Source: DATJOJ01 sp035507035
Lineage (GTDB): Bacteria > Acidobacteriota > Terriglobia > Terriglobales > Acidobacteriaceae
Assembly (NCBI GenBank): GCA_035507035.1
Contig: DATJOJ010000074.1
Coordinates: 1 to 64,000, forward strand
Length of the DNA: 64,000 bases
Direction of reading: 5' to 3'
In this document: one piece after another, positions 26,614 through 35,948 of the stretch
How the letters are laid out: the number at the start of each line of letters is the position of its first letter
How positions within the stretch are numbered: the first letter of the stretch is position 1
The notes under the pieces: model-generated
What the model saw: the letters and a program-made list of their open reading frames with translations, nothing else
Told to the model about the DNA's origin: nothing
Database searches by the model: none
Translations under genes and position numbers: made by a program

Positions 26614-26621
26614 CCTTCAGT

Positions 26622-27563
26622 CTACTGCTCCACCGCGCCCTTCGACTGCAAGACAAACTCGACATTCCGCTCGTGATTCAGTTGAGTCGTTTGATACAGA
26701 TCCACCTGCTCCAGCGGAAGCGCCTTCTGCTCGCCTTTTTCCGACATCCATTGCAGCTTGCCATCTTCCACCCAATAGCCCTGCGCCAGCATTGCCGTGC
26801 CGTCTTTCATCGCAATGATAGTCATCGCCGGGCCGTTTGCAGCCGGAGTCGAAGCCTGCGCTGCAGGTTCGCTCCGCTGAATGTAGGTTGCCGGCCGGAT
26901 GCTCAGATCCTGCGCGGATGACGAGCTGGCAACCACTCGCGGCGATGAATCGTACGCCGCACCGTAATAGCTGCTTGGCGTCGCCCAAGGCGGCATTGGA
27001 ACCGAGGCGCGGGTGTACGGAAGTTCGACGTCTTCCATGAGCCGCAGCGAGATCCGCGACTCTCCCTTAAATGCGGGATAAGGCCCGCGAGCCGGTAGCG
27101 TCGCGATTTTGATCGGCCACAGCACTGGAATCATCCATCCCACCGCGTCGCGCTTGGGATGGCCTTTGCCGTGGACATTTCCTTGCGCGTCGACTTTCAT
27201 GTGCGGAGCTTGAATGATCTTGGCCGAAAGCGCCAGGGGTTCCGATCCGGGCACGATCAGCCGGTCGAATTCCACCTGAATCCATCCCTTACCGACCAAC
27301 CGGCCGGGATTCTTAAAGTCCTCGAGGTGCCCGCCCAGCATGGCACCACGGGGAAATACAGAGTGTCCGAACTCTCCCAGCGGCCCGAGGTGACACAGCA
27401 CGGGATCGCCGACTAAAGCAGTTTTCGACGAGAAATTAGGCTCATCCAGCGTGCACTGCAAGATCGTGCCGGCGGGAATGATGTCTTTGTATGTATTCGC
27501 TTGCGCCAGGGTCGTGGCTAGAGCGCAAAGCGCAATGACGAGCGGCAGAGGGTTTCGGGGCAT
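26622..27563 (-). CDS. Exported protein, hypothetical
   Basis: A 313-residue protein; ATG 27563 is chosen since GGAG precedes it and a signal peptide (MPRNPLPLVIALCALATTLAQA) follows. The N-terminal half is a beta-rich domain with IIPAGTILQCTLDEPNFSS and later GHSVFPRGAMLGG, a pattern like the conjugal TrbI/VirB10-type barrel segments ("IPAGT.I...L...ltSd...g..v"), but this is only a resemblance. The C-terminal part has a Ser/Ala linker and a small domain with an AQGYWVEDGKLQW segment. Function unknown; likely periplasmic. Confidence 0.55.
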   Translation of the reverse strand: MPRNPLPLVIALCALATTLAQANTYKDIIPAGTILQCTLDEPNFSSKTALVGDPVLCHLGPLGEFGHSVFPRGAMLGGHLEDFKNPGRLVGKGWIQVEFDRLIVPGSEPLALSAKIIQAPHMKVDAQGNVHGKGHPKRDAVGWMIPVLWPIKIATLPARGPYPAFKGESRISLRLMEDVELPYTRASVPMPPWATPSSYYGAAYDSSPRVVASSSSAQDLSIRPATYIQRSEPAAQASTPAANGPAMTIIAMKDGTAMLAQGYWVEDGKLQWMSEKGEQKALPLEQVDLYQTTQLNHERNVEFVLQSKGAVEQ

Positions 27564-27759
27564 AGGAGTCTCCTCGGACTTAGTTAGGAGCACACCCCAG
27601 AGCTCAGCAGGCCGAACAGGGCTAGAATCTTACCACGAAGCCGTCCAGACTGAAATCAAAGATTTCTTAGTCTTCAGCGATGGTGTCGCTGGAGTTCGAG
27701 ACAGCCGCGCGTCCAACCTGGCAGTTACCTCTGATTCGCCCCGGAAACCTCCTTCTCAC

Positions 27760-27787
27760 TTGTTTTATGAGCGACTTGCGCTAGAAT
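27760..27787 (+). promoter_or_regulatory. Candidate sigma-70 promoter of the TonB-dependent receptor
   Basis: TTGTTT (27760-27765), 16-base spacer, TAGAAT (27782-27787), leaving about 45 bases to the start. The -10 is good and the -35 weak. Confidence 0.35.
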
Positions 27788-27832
27788 GCTTGATCAAAAT
27801 TTACTGCGTGTCTCGCGTCTCAGAGGAAAATT

Positions 27833-30800
27833 ATGAAACTGCGGGTGATGCTTGTGGCGGTTCTCTTGATGGCAACCTCCATGGTTGCTCAGACCTTTCG
27901 CGGCACAATCCTCGGTACCGTCAGCGACCCATCCGGCGCCGTGATTTCCGGTGCTACGGTCAAAGTAAAGAATGTGGACACCGGTCTTGAGCGCAGCACT
28001 CAGACTGGCTCCGATGGCAGCTACTCCTTAACCGAACTGCCAGTCGGAGCCTACACCGTCAGTATCACGCAAAGCGGATTTCAGACATCGGTGACCAACA
28101 ACGTCCGCGTGGACGCTGCCACCGAACGGCGAGTCGATGCCTCGCTCAAGCCCGGCCAGGTGTCCGAGCAGGTGCAGGTCTCCGGCGAAGAACTGCCCAT
28201 GGTTGAGACGACCGACACCACCTTAGGCGGCGTGCTCACCCAGGACACGGTGAAGGATCTTCCCATCAACGGCCGCGACTACACTAAGCTGATTTTCTTG
28301 AACCCCGGTGTTTCCGGTTCCCCTGACCAGATCACCGACTCCCCCGGATCGTTCGGTGAATTCAGCATGAACGGTTCTCGCGGCCGGTCGAACAACTACT
28401 TGCTCGACGGCACCGACATGAACGATGGCTACCGCAACGATCCTGCCATCAATCAGGCTGGCGTGTTTGGCACGCCCTCGGCGATTCTCCCCATCGACGC
28501 GATTTCCGACATGCACGTTCTCTCGAACTTCCAGCCGGAATACGGCCGCAATGGCGGCGCTATCGTCAACATCGTCACCCGGAGTGGAACGAATCGCTTC
28601 CACGGCGACCTTTTTGAATATTTCCGCAACGACGCACTGGATGCGCGCAACTATTTCGATCCCACGACGTCACCCAAGTCGCCCTTCCACAACAATCAGT
28701 TCGGAGGCTCCTTAGGCGGCCCGATCATCAAGGACAAGACTTTCTTCTACGTGGACTACGAAGGCCAGCGCGAGAATGTCGGCGTTGTGAGTTTGGGCTG
28801 CGTTCCGACGCTGTCGCAGATTGCAGCTGCCAAGGCCAATGTGCTGTCAAGCGGTGGGAGCATTAGCCCAATCGGCACCGCAATCCTTAATTTCTACCCG
28901 CACAACGCTGCCAACTACATTCCGAATACCGTCTCGAACGATTCCGGTTGCTTCAACAGCGCCCTCACTCAATTCCAGCCGGACTACACCGCGATTGCTC
29001 CATCGTTCAACAATCTGAGCAGCTTCATTACCAAGATCGATCACAGTTTTAACCAAAGCAACAACATCAGCGGGCGTTATTTCTTCGGCGACAGCACTCA
29101 GCAATTTCCGTTGGCGTTGAATGCCTCCGGCGGCCAGCTCCCCGGATTCGATACCGTAACCCCGACTCGCGTTCAACTGGTCTCGGTTTCGCTGGTGACC
29201 GTCGTCTCGCCCACCAAGGTCAATGAACTGCGCTACGGCTGGAATCGCTTTGCAGAAGGCTTCTTTCCGCAGGACGCCAGTTTCAACCCAGGCTCGATCG
29301 GATTCTGCAACGTTCCCACGACCTTCTCCAGTTGCAATTCCTCCGGCATGCCCATCGTGCTCCTGGTCCCGAATGCCACTGGTGGAGCGGGCCTTTTTTC
29401 GCAGATCGGCGCTACTTCGGGCGATCCCCGGCAACGTGTTGATACCAACAACCAGCTTCTCGACAGTTTTTCCTGGAAAGTCAACAAGCATGACATCAAG
29501 TTTGGTGGCGACTTCGTCCGCACCAGCATCGAGCAATCTTTCGACAAATACTCTCGCGGCAGACTCCGTTTCCTCTCGCTCGAAGATATGATCGAAATGG
29601 CGCCGCAGACCTCGTCGGTAGACGGCGTTTTTGACTACACCGGCGACACTCGCCGCCACACCTATCAGAATGGCTTCGGTTTCTATGTGCAGGATTCGTA
29701 TCGCGTCCAGCCCCGCGTTACCCTCAACTACGGTCTGCGTTGGGATTACTTCGCGGTCGTCGCCGAGAAGAACAACCTCTTCTCCGATTTCAACCCGGCC
29801 AACGGAACTCTTGTGCCAGTTGGCCCGGGCGGCTACAGCGGCCTGTATAAACCCGACTACAGAAACTTCTCTCCGCGCGTGAGCCTCGCTTGGGATGTCA
29901 CCGGCAAAGGCAAAACCGTCATTCGTACCGGATATGGTCTCTTCTTCGATCAGTTCTCGCAGGACATGATGCTGGGCCACCTGCCCTATCCAACGTTCTT
30001 CGCGCCCGGCCCCGCTTACAACAACATCGGCCCCGACCCTGTCCAGATGGCAAACGCCAATCCCGCGGCATTCAATGCCAACGGGCAATACATCTCCGGC
30101 GTGCCGATTTACGGAACTCCCGGGTGCACGGTGGAGTGCGATACTTTCTCCTTCGACCGCAACATCCGTACTCCCTATATCGAAAATTACAACCTGAACA
30201 TCCAGCAGCAACTCACCAGCAAAATGGTCTTACAGATCGGCTATGTGGGATCGCAGGGCCACCACCTGTTCCGCTTCTTTGACCTTAACCAGCCAAGCCA
30301 GGCGACCATCACAGCGTGCGATTTGGGAACGCTGCCTGGATGCTCTTTTGGCATCAATGATTTTGGCGTCCCGCGCCCCTACGGCATGCCGTTCAACACC
30401 GCCGCCGGTTCCACTTATGTCTTTCAGGAAAACTCCACCGGCATCTCCAACTACAACTCGTTGCAAACCAGCTTGCGCATCAACAACTGGCACGGTTTCA
30501 TGTCGATCGTGAACTACGTTTGGTCACGTTCGCTCGACAACTCCAGCGACGGCGAGGATTTCGTCGTCAACGCCGCCCAGCCGCAGGATAGCCACACCCC
30601 CCAAGCCGAATATGGTCCGTCAAACTTCAACGTGCCGAACCGATTTACCTGGGTCGCGGGTTATAACTTCCCCACCATGGGCGGCGATTGGAAGCGGCTC
30701 AAGAATGGCTGGGGCGTCGATAGCACGGTCACCCTGCAAAGCGGCCAGCCCTTCACCCTCAACTACAACTTCGAAGATGATTACAGCGGCGGTGGCGATG

Positions 30801-31315
30801 GTTTCGATCGCCCTGACGTAGTCGGACCGATTGTCTATGACAAGGGCAACCCATCGAACTACCTGCAACTGAGTTCATTCGCCATGCCCTGTACCATCGC
30901 TGCAGGTATAACCGAGGCCAATCTTTCTGGATTTGCCGGCGATTGCACACCCGGCACGCGGCATTACGGAAATTTGGGCCGCAACGCTCTGGTCGGCCCC
31001 ACCTACAAACAATGGGACTTCTCGCTCTACAAAGACACCCCCATCACTGAGCGCGTGAACGTGCAGCTCCGTGCCGATTTCTTCAACCTCCTCAATCACC
31101 CGAACTTTGCCAATCCCGTCCTACCGGCCTTTATCGCCGATCCGGCATCGAACATCGCGCTGGGCTGCGGTTGCGGCTTTCACGTGAACGGCAACCGCGA
31201 AGTGGGCAATGGCGGGTATCAAATCACAGCTACCGGTGACGTGGGTATTGGCAACCCGTTCCTGGGCGGCGGCGGACCGCGCGGCATTCAGCTTGCTGCA
31301 AAGTTCACCTTCTAG
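27833..31315 (+). CDS. TonB-dependent receptor with N-terminal carboxypeptidase-like domain
   Basis: A 1,160-residue outer-membrane protein with GAGGAAA before ATG 27833. A signal peptide (about 1-19) is followed by a carboxypeptidase-regulatory-like domain (about 22-105: GTILGTVSDPSGAVISGATVKVKN...), a plug domain (about 120-260, LPINGRDYTKLIFLNPGV and NGSRGRSNNYLLDGTDMND) and a long beta-barrel ending in IQLAAKFTF, with the outer-membrane C-terminal Phe. It is the Oar-like family that is expanded in Acidobacteriota and thought to import large carbohydrate or peptide substrates with TonB/ExbBD energy. The substrate is unknown and no neighbouring hydrolase gives a clue. A perfect 13-bp terminator follows. 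Confidence 0.93.
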   Translation: MKLRVMLVAVLLMATSMVAQTFRGTILGTVSDPSGAVISGATVKVKNVDTGLERSTQTGSDGSYSLTELPVGAYTVSITQSGFQTSVTNNVRVDAATERRVDASLKPGQVSEQVQVSGEELPMVETTDTTLGGVLTQDTVKDLPINGRDYTKLIFLNPGVSGSPDQITDSPGSFGEFSMNGSRGRSNNYLLDGTDMNDGYRNDPAINQAGVFGTPSAILPIDAISDMHVLSNFQPEYGRNGGAIVNIVTRSGTNRFHGDLFEYFRNDALDARNYFDPTTSPKSPFHNNQFGGSLGGPIIKDKTFFYVDYEGQRENVGVVSLGCVPTLSQIAAAKANVLSSGGSISPIGTAILNFYPHNAANYIPNTVSNDSGCFNSALTQFQPDYTAIAPSFNNLSSFITKIDHSFNQSNNISGRYFFGDSTQQFPLALNASGGQLPGFDTVTPTRVQLVSVSLVTVVSPTKVNELRYGWNRFAEGFFPQDASFNPGSIGFCNVPTTFSSCNSSGMPIVLLVPNATGGAGLFSQIGATSGDPRQRVDTNNQLLDSFSWKVNKHDIKFGGDFVRTSIEQSFDKYSRGRLRFLSLEDMIEMAPQTSSVDGVFDYTGDTRRHTYQNGFGFYVQDSYRVQPRVTLNYGLRWDYFAVVAEKNNLFSDFNPANGTLVPVGPGGYSGLYKPDYRNFSPRVSLAWDVTGKGKTVIRTGYGLFFDQFSQDMMLGHLPYPTFFAPGPAYNNIGPDPVQMANANPAAFNANGQYISGVPIYGTPGCTVECDTFSFDRNIRTPYIENYNLNIQQQLTSKMVLQIGYVGSQGHHLFRFFDLNQPSQATITACDLGTLPGCSFGINDFGVPRPYGMPFNTAAGSTYVFQENSTGISNYNSLQTSLRINNWHGFMSIVNYVWSRSLDNSSDGEDFVVNAAQPQDSHTPQAEYGPSNFNVPNRFTWVAGYNFPTMGGDWKRLKNGWGVDSTVTLQSGQPFTLNYNFEDDYSGGGDGFDRPDVVGPIVYDKGNPSNYLQLSSFAMPCTIAAGITEANLSGFAGDCTPGTRHYGNLGRNALVGPTYKQWDFSLYKDTPITERVNVQLRADFFNLLNHPNFANPVLPAFIADPASNIALGCGCGFHVNGNREVGNGGYQITATGDVGIGNPFLGGGGPRGIQLAAKFTF

Positions 31316-31331
31316 AAGTGGAGCAAAATTC

Positions 31332-31364
31332 AAAAGCTCCTTCCGCGGCAGGGAAGGAGCTTTT
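31332..31364. terminator. Perfect 13-bp bidirectional terminator
   Basis: AAAAGCTCCTTCC (31332-31344), a seven-base loop and GGAAGGAGCTTTT (31352-31364). A-run and T-run on the two sides let it serve both the receptor gene and the convergent gene at 31413. Confidence 0.85.
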
Positions 31365-31412
31365 CCTTTTCAGCACTGAGAACGGACAACTGGAAACTGA
31401 GAACTGCCTTAA

Positions 31413-32330
31413 CTACTGGCTACTGGTCTCACCCAGCGTCGTGATCTTCGTATCGCTCGAGAACTTCTTAAAATCACGGTCGCTGATATCGATGTCTACG
31501 TCGATCCCCTTCAGCAGCGCAATGCGCCCGTCCACTCTGGCGGTTAGGCGCTGCTGCAGCCAGACTTCGTCATTCACTCGGGTCTGTTCAAACATCGCAT
31601 GCGATCCTTTATGCAATCGAAACAACAGCAACCCGAATGAGACCGTATCGATACACTCAGCGTCCAGTTTTTTCCATTGGATTTCGTCCTTGTCGATCCA
31701 CGCGCGAAAGCGAAACTTGGGCAGGATTTTGGCCTCTTTCATCTTCGGCTCGTAGCCGGGTTTGGGGTCAGCGTCAATTACGTAATTTTCGCGGCCTTCG
31801 ATGGTCTCCATCCCCACGAAGCGGAAGTTATAGGCATCAGCCACTTCGCTCACGAACTTGCGCTCGTCTTCGCGGTCTTTCTCTTCCTTCTTCAGCCGCT
31901 TTTCGCGATCGCTATCAGATTCGTCTTTGCGCTTGTCGATCACCTTCTGGATCTTCTCGTCTTCCTTCTGCGCATCCTTTTCCGACAAAGGCTTGTCATC
32001 TTTGGAAACCAGCTTTTGCACCTGCTCGCCGTAAATTTCCATGACATCGTAAGTCTTGATCTCCGTGGATTTCACATTTCCCTTGCCGTCTAGATGCTTT
32101 TCCTCCTGCCGCTCCACGTAGGTGTAATTGCGCAGCTTTTTATCATTCGCGATGTCGTTGTCGGCAGATTTGCGGATGATTTCGCGAATTTGATCTTCGG
32201 AAAGGGAAGCAGCAGGTGAGTTTGCAGCATCGGATGCTAGCGCTTTGTTCTGTTCAGCCGGAGTCGTTTGGCAAACCGCCAGAGCCGATAGCAGGATCAC
32301 CAAAAACACGGATGTCGACCGCATGCCCAT
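31413..32330 (-). CDS. Exported protein, hypothetical (charged coiled-coil centre)
   Basis: A 305-residue protein. ATG 32330 is preferred: it starts a signal peptide (MGMRSTSVFLVILLSALAVCQ) and avoids overlapping the upstream gene, unlike the longest frame. Residues about 110-150 are a very charged Lys/Asp/Glu stretch likely to be helical. The C-terminal half is beta-rich (YNFRFVGMETIEGRENYVIDADPKP..., RFRAWIDKDEIQWKKLDAE) and resembles the lipoprotein-sorting/LolA-like half-barrel fold, which binds acyl chains, but I would not name it. It may be the last gene of the minus-strand run. Confidence 0.58.
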   Translation of the reverse strand: MGMRSTSVFLVILLSALAVCQTTPAEQNKALASDAANSPAASLSEDQIREIIRKSADNDIANDKKLRNYTYVERQEEKHLDGKGNVKSTEIKTYDVMEIYGEQVQKLVSKDDKPLSEKDAQKEDEKIQKVIDKRKDESDSDREKRLKKEEKDREDERKFVSEVADAYNFRFVGMETIEGRENYVIDADPKPGYEPKMKEAKILPKFRFRAWIDKDEIQWKKLDAECIDTVSFGLLLFRLHKGSHAMFEQTRVNDEVWLQQRLTARVDGRIALLKGIDVDIDISDRDFKKFSSDTKITTLGETSSQ

Positions 32331-32382
32331 GGTTACGTATTCTAAACCCGAGCAGTTCCCCGAAGTTTTCACGAACGAGATA

Positions 32383-32994
32383 TCAGCGGGTTGCTCTTCC
32401 CCAACTCTCACCCCGAAAGAGCCGGTCATCCAATCGGTGCAACTGCTTGATCATCGCGGGCTTGAGCAGTTTGTAATGAAAAATATCGCACAAATAATGC
32501 GCGATGAACCACACCGGCTTGTCCGTCGTCATCCACTCGAGACCATCGAAACGCCCAAGATTCACAGGCCGTGAAAATGTTCGCAGCGTTCGCTCGCGCC
32601 GCAAGTTGCAGTAGGAATTGAAAAAGCTCATTGCCAGCTCGCGCAACGAACGGTACACCGGCTCACGGTATCGTAATCCGGCAAAATTTGATTTCGCCAA
32701 CACTCCCCAATGCCCATTGATACGGTAGAGCGCGAGCACGTGGTCCGTATCCCGATCGGCCTCCAGGTCGATGAGCAGCGGAGGAAATCCGTTCGCACGC
32801 AACGCCGCCGCCGCAAACACCGCCGCCTCAAAGCAATGCGCCGTGTTTTCCTTCAACACTCGCCGCGGCGACCAGGCAGTGTCCTGCAAGTGATAAGGCA
32901 TGTCATCGAGAAACCGCTGGATTCCGTAAGGAGTTTTCAGGCTGCGCAACTTGCGCCATTCCTTAGGCGTGAAGCCGTAAGTGGGATCGCTCAT
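32383..32994 (-). CDS. Transglutaminase-like cysteine-protease-fold protein
   Basis: A 203-residue cytoplasmic protein. It has the transglutaminase-like pattern: a Cys at the start of a helix (TAHCFEAAVFAAAALRANG, C54), a later His (DTDHVLALYR, H85) and a polar residue about 18 further on (AKSNF, N103). The usual third residue is Asp; Asn here would make a papain-like triad. Such domains cleave or form isopeptide bonds or act as binding proteins. No signal peptide is seen. It lies 122 bases after the histidine ammonia-lyase gene. Confidence 0.55.
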   Translation of the reverse strand: MSDPTYGFTPKEWRKLRSLKTPYGIQRFLDDMPYHLQDTAWSPRRVLKENTAHCFEAAVFAAAALRANGFPPLLIDLEADRDTDHVLALYRINGHWGVLAKSNFAGLRYREPVYRSLRELAMSFFNSYCNLRRERTLRTFSRPVNLGRFDGLEWMTTDKPVWFIAHYLCDIFHYKLLKPAMIKQLHRLDDRLFRGESWGRATR

Positions 32995-33078
32995 CTTTGC
33001 AAGCAGTGTATCCGAAGGTGGGGGCAGGGAAGTTAACCACGTAGGAGACAGGGGGCAAGTTCAGGCCGTTTTTCAAAT

Positions 33079-33109
33079 TGTCATCCCGAGCGAAGCCCAG
33101 GGATCTGCA
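33079..33109. repeat. GTCATCCCGAGCGAAG-type dispersed repeat word
   Basis: The sequence TGTCATCCCGAGCGAAGC followed by GGATCTGC is a common intergenic word in soil bacteria, known as a palindrome-edge repeat. It lies just after the hutH stop. One copy only in this window, so the repeat claim rests on general recognition. Confidence 0.35.
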
Positions 33110-33116
33110 GCGAGGA

Positions 33117-34673
33117 CTACTCCAGCGCTTCCGCGACTTTCCCGCTGGCAATCAACTCTGCAATCCGCGCGAAATCCTGATACATCACCCGGTCTTTGCT
33201 CATAGTCGGGCACACTGACCGGATCGCCAGGTGTGCCGCCTGCCCTCGTTTGCCGGGTTTCAGTGGCGCAAGAAAATCAACCGCCTGCGCTGCCGCCATG
33301 GCCTCGATCGCGAGAACGTTACACGTATTGGTCACAATTCGTTGCAGCTTCAGCGCCGCGGTCATTCCCATCGAAACAAAATCCTCTTTATTTCCCGAAG
33401 TCGTAATCGAATCCACTGACGCGGGATGTGCCAAAACTTTATTTTCGCTCACTAGCGCTGCCGCCGTGACCTGCGGCATCATGAAACCGGAATTCAACCC
33501 CGCCTCTGCAGCTAAGAATGGCGGCAACCCTTCGCTCAACGCCGGATTCACCAGCCGCTCCAGCCTTCTCTCCGAAATTCCTGCCAGCGCGCTCAATGCA
33601 ATTCCCAAAAAATCCAGCGCGAAGGCTACCGGCTCGCCATGAAAATTGCCGCCTGAAATCACGTCCCCTTCGCCGGCGGTGAGCTTCTGCTCCGCTTGGA
33701 TTGCCGATGCGCCCGCCGGAAATACCAGTGGATTATCGACCGCCGAATTGATTTCGATCTCCATGACCTTGCGGCAGTGCGCAAGCGTATCCCGCACCGC
33801 GCCGTGAACCTGCGGAATGCAACGCAGCGAGTACGCATCCTGCACACGTCCGCAATCACGATGCGATTCGTTAATTTGGCTCCCCGCAATCAGCTCGCGC
33901 AGATTGGCGGCAGTAATGATTTGTCCAGCATGCGGCCTTGCCTGATGGATGCGCTCATCGAACGCTACCACCGTGCCTTTCAATGCGTCGAGGCTTAGAG
34001 ACGCGATGACATCGGCAGAATTGACAAGCGTTTCGCACGCCAGCAGTGCCAAGACTCCAACCGCGAGCATGCCTTGCGTGCCGTTGATCAGTGACACCGC
34101 TTCTTTCGCTTCCAGCACCAGCGGTTTCACCTGCGCGCCCCGCAAAGCATCGGCCGTCGGAATACGAGATCCTTTGTCGCCTACGCATTCGCCTTCGCCA
34201 ATCAGAGCCAGCGCCAAATGTGCCAGTGGCGCCAGATCTCCGCTCGCACCTACGCTTCCCTGTGACGGCACAAATGGCACGACTCCGCGATTCAACATCT
34301 CGCAAAGCGTGTCGATGACTTCGGTGCGCACGCCTGAGTGTCCCTTAGAAAGCGAGTTGGCACGCAATAACATCATGGCCCGGACTTCGCTCGGCGGCAA
34401 CGGCTCGCCAACTCCCACGGCGTGCGATCGCACTAAATTGACCTGCATCTCGCGGATTTGCGCTCCCGCAATCCGTACATCGCTCAGCTTTCCCACGCCG
34501 GTCGTGATCGCGTAAGAAGTCTGATTGTTTGCGATGAGCGCATCCACCACGGATCGCGCGCGTTGCACTGACGCACGAGCGTCCGCTGCCAGCAGTACCG
34601 GCCGCCGTCCGACCGCGACCTCTTTCACTTCCAAGAGCGTCAGGTCATTCCCGTTGATGTGAAGTGCGTTCAA
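33117..34673 (-). CDS. hutH: Histidine ammonia-lyase
   Basis: A 518-residue enzyme of the aromatic amino acid lyase family. It converts L-histidine to trans-urocanate and ammonia in the cytoplasm, the first step of histidine use. The A143-S144-G145 tripeptide, inside GSVGASGDLAPLAHLAL, cyclises into the MIO prosthetic group. The active-site Tyr is in TSYAITTGVGKL (Y53), and further family blocks are INGTQGML, QDAYSLRCIPQVHG and ENKVLAHPASVDSI. The HIS-type residues favour histidine over phenylalanine. No other hut genes are in view; it is 22 bases from the thioesterase, at the end of a leucine-type operon, which is an odd place for it. Confidence 0.92.
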   Translation of the reverse strand: MNALHINGNDLTLLEVKEVAVGRRPVLLAADARASVQRARSVVDALIANNQTSYAITTGVGKLSDVRIAGAQIREMQVNLVRSHAVGVGEPLPPSEVRAMMLLRANSLSKGHSGVRTEVIDTLCEMLNRGVVPFVPSQGSVGASGDLAPLAHLALALIGEGECVGDKGSRIPTADALRGAQVKPLVLEAKEAVSLINGTQGMLAVGVLALLACETLVNSADVIASLSLDALKGTVVAFDERIHQARPHAGQIITAANLRELIAGSQINESHRDCGRVQDAYSLRCIPQVHGAVRDTLAHCRKVMEIEINSAVDNPLVFPAGASAIQAEQKLTAGEGDVISGGNFHGEPVAFALDFLGIALSALAGISERRLERLVNPALSEGLPPFLAAEAGLNSGFMMPQVTAAALVSENKVLAHPASVDSITTSGNKEDFVSMGMTAALKLQRIVTNTCNVLAIEAMAAAQAVDFLAPLKPGKRGQAAHLAIRSVCPTMSKDRVMYQDFARIAELIASGKVAEALE

Positions 34674-34695
34674 GTAGTTTTCGCCAAGAAGAAGT

Positions 34696-35136
34696 TTATT
34701 CCGCCATGGCCGTCATAAATGCCGTCATATACTTCTCCGGCAAAGGCGCCTTTTTCATGCTCCGGTCGACCACGATGTGCGTCGTATCTCCCTCCGCAAG
34801 CAGCTCTTCATCGCCCGCGCGTAGCAACTCATAACCAAACTGGATCAGCGACTCTCGCACCAAAGTCAGTTTGGTCCGCAGCAGCAATTCATCGTCGTAG
34901 CGGGCCGGAGCCTTGTAACGGCAGCGTGCATCAATCACGGCAATGCCACAGCCATCTTGCGCTTCCATCTCCCGGTACGAGAAGCCAAGTTGCCGTAACA
35001 GCTCCACCCGTCCCACTTCAAACCAGACAAAATAATTCGCGTGATACACCACGCCCATCTGATCCGTCTCCGCGTAGCGCACCCGCAGCCGCGCTTCGTT
35101 CACCACTGGCCGATGACTCGAGGATTTCCGGCTCAC
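34696..35136 (-). CDS. Acyl-CoA thioesterase, hot-dog fold (YbgC/4HBT type)
   Basis: A 146-residue hot-dog-fold protein with the classic YbgC block VRYAETDQMGVVYHANYFVWFEVGR; the Asp in ETDQMG is the catalytic residue. These enzymes hydrolyse short acyl-CoA thioesters to free acid and CoA. The start overlaps the enoyl-CoA hydratase stop by four bases (ATGA), so it is translationally coupled to it. A role as a CoA-releasing safety valve for the pathway is inferred. Confidence 0.87.
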   Translation of the reverse strand: MSRKSSSHRPVVNEARLRVRYAETDQMGVVYHANYFVWFEVGRVELLRQLGFSYREMEAQDGCGIAVIDARCRYKAPARYDDELLLRTKLTLVRESLIQFGYELLRAGDEELLAEGDTTHIVVDRSMKKAPLPEKYMTAFMTAMAE

Positions 35137-35915
35137 TTGCCGCTCCAGTTCGGCTTGCGTTTCTCGAGAAATGACGAGACTCCTTCGCGGAAATCCTGTG
35201 TCGCCCGGATCGCGGCATTCTCCTTCACCGCCGATTGAATTTGCGCATCGAGTTCGTGTTGCGCGTGATCGCTGAGCAGCCGCTTGGTGTAAGCCAGCGA
35301 CACCGGGCTGTTCTCCATGAGCTGAGCTGCGATTTCGTTGGCCCGCTGCATCAGCTTTTCCGGCGCAACCATTTCGTTGATCAATCCCATGCGGTACGCC
35401 TCATCCGCGTCAAAAATTCTTCCCGTCAAGAGCAGGTCTCGCGCTTGCTTCTCGCCGATTTGCCTAAGCAGGAAAGTCGAAACAATCGCTGGCACAAATC
35501 CAATCCGCACCTCGGTGTAACCAAACTTTGCTTCCGGAGCGGCAATGGTGAAATCACAAAGCGTTGCCAGCCCGCAGCCCCCGGCTACGGCTGCTCCATT
35601 GACCGCCGCAATTGTCGGCTTGGGAAAATCGTAAAGCGACCGAAACAGCCGCGCCATGGTTTCAGAATCCTTCCGGCTCTGCTCCGGCGCGCGCCCGATC
35701 AACGTTTTCAGATTCTCCAGATCCATCCCCGAGCAAAACGCTTTCCCCGCGCCGGTAAGAATCATCACTCTCGCGCTGGACCTGTCTACCTCATTCAACG
35801 CCGCGAGGAGATCATCAATCAGTTCGTAACTGATCGCATTGCGCTTGTCCGGGCGATTCAACGTTATCGTCGCAACACCAGAGTCGATCGTGAGTAATAT
35901 CGTCGTGTAACCCAT
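35133..35915 (-). CDS. Enoyl-CoA hydratase/isomerase family, methylglutaconyl-CoA hydratase candidate
   Basis: A 260-residue crotonase-fold enzyme. The oxyanion-hole Gly lies in AFCSGMDLENLK and the GGCGLATLCDFTIAA loop; the catalytic Glu is likely in the AKFGYTEVRIGFVPA segment, which is typical of the 3-methylglutaconyl-CoA hydratase clade. That enzyme hydrates 3-methylglutaconyl-CoA to HMG-CoA in leucine degradation. The neighbouring HMG-CoA lyase and carboxylase support the choice; a generic short-chain hydratase is possible. It lies 33 bases after the lyase gene. Confidence 0.83.
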   Translation of the reverse strand: MGYTTILLTIDSGVATITLNRPDKRNAISYELIDDLLAALNEVDRSSARVMILTGAGKAFCSGMDLENLKTLIGRAPEQSRKDSETMARLFRSLYDFPKPTIAAVNGAAVAGGCGLATLCDFTIAAPEAKFGYTEVRIGFVPAIVSTFLLRQIGEKQARDLLLTGRIFDADEAYRMGLINEMVAPEKLMQRANEIAAQLMENSPVSLAYTKRLLSDHAQHELDAQIQSAVKENAAIRATQDFREGVSSFLEKRKPNWSGK

Positions 35916-35948
35916 TTCATCCTTCGTAGTAAGAGGAAAGCGCAGCGA

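Noticed and set aside
28847..30211. Long antisense open frame (454 codons) inside the TonB receptor gene
   Set aside because: It is a mirror of a GC-rich coding sequence; the receptor has full domain support and the antisense translation has no recognisable motif.
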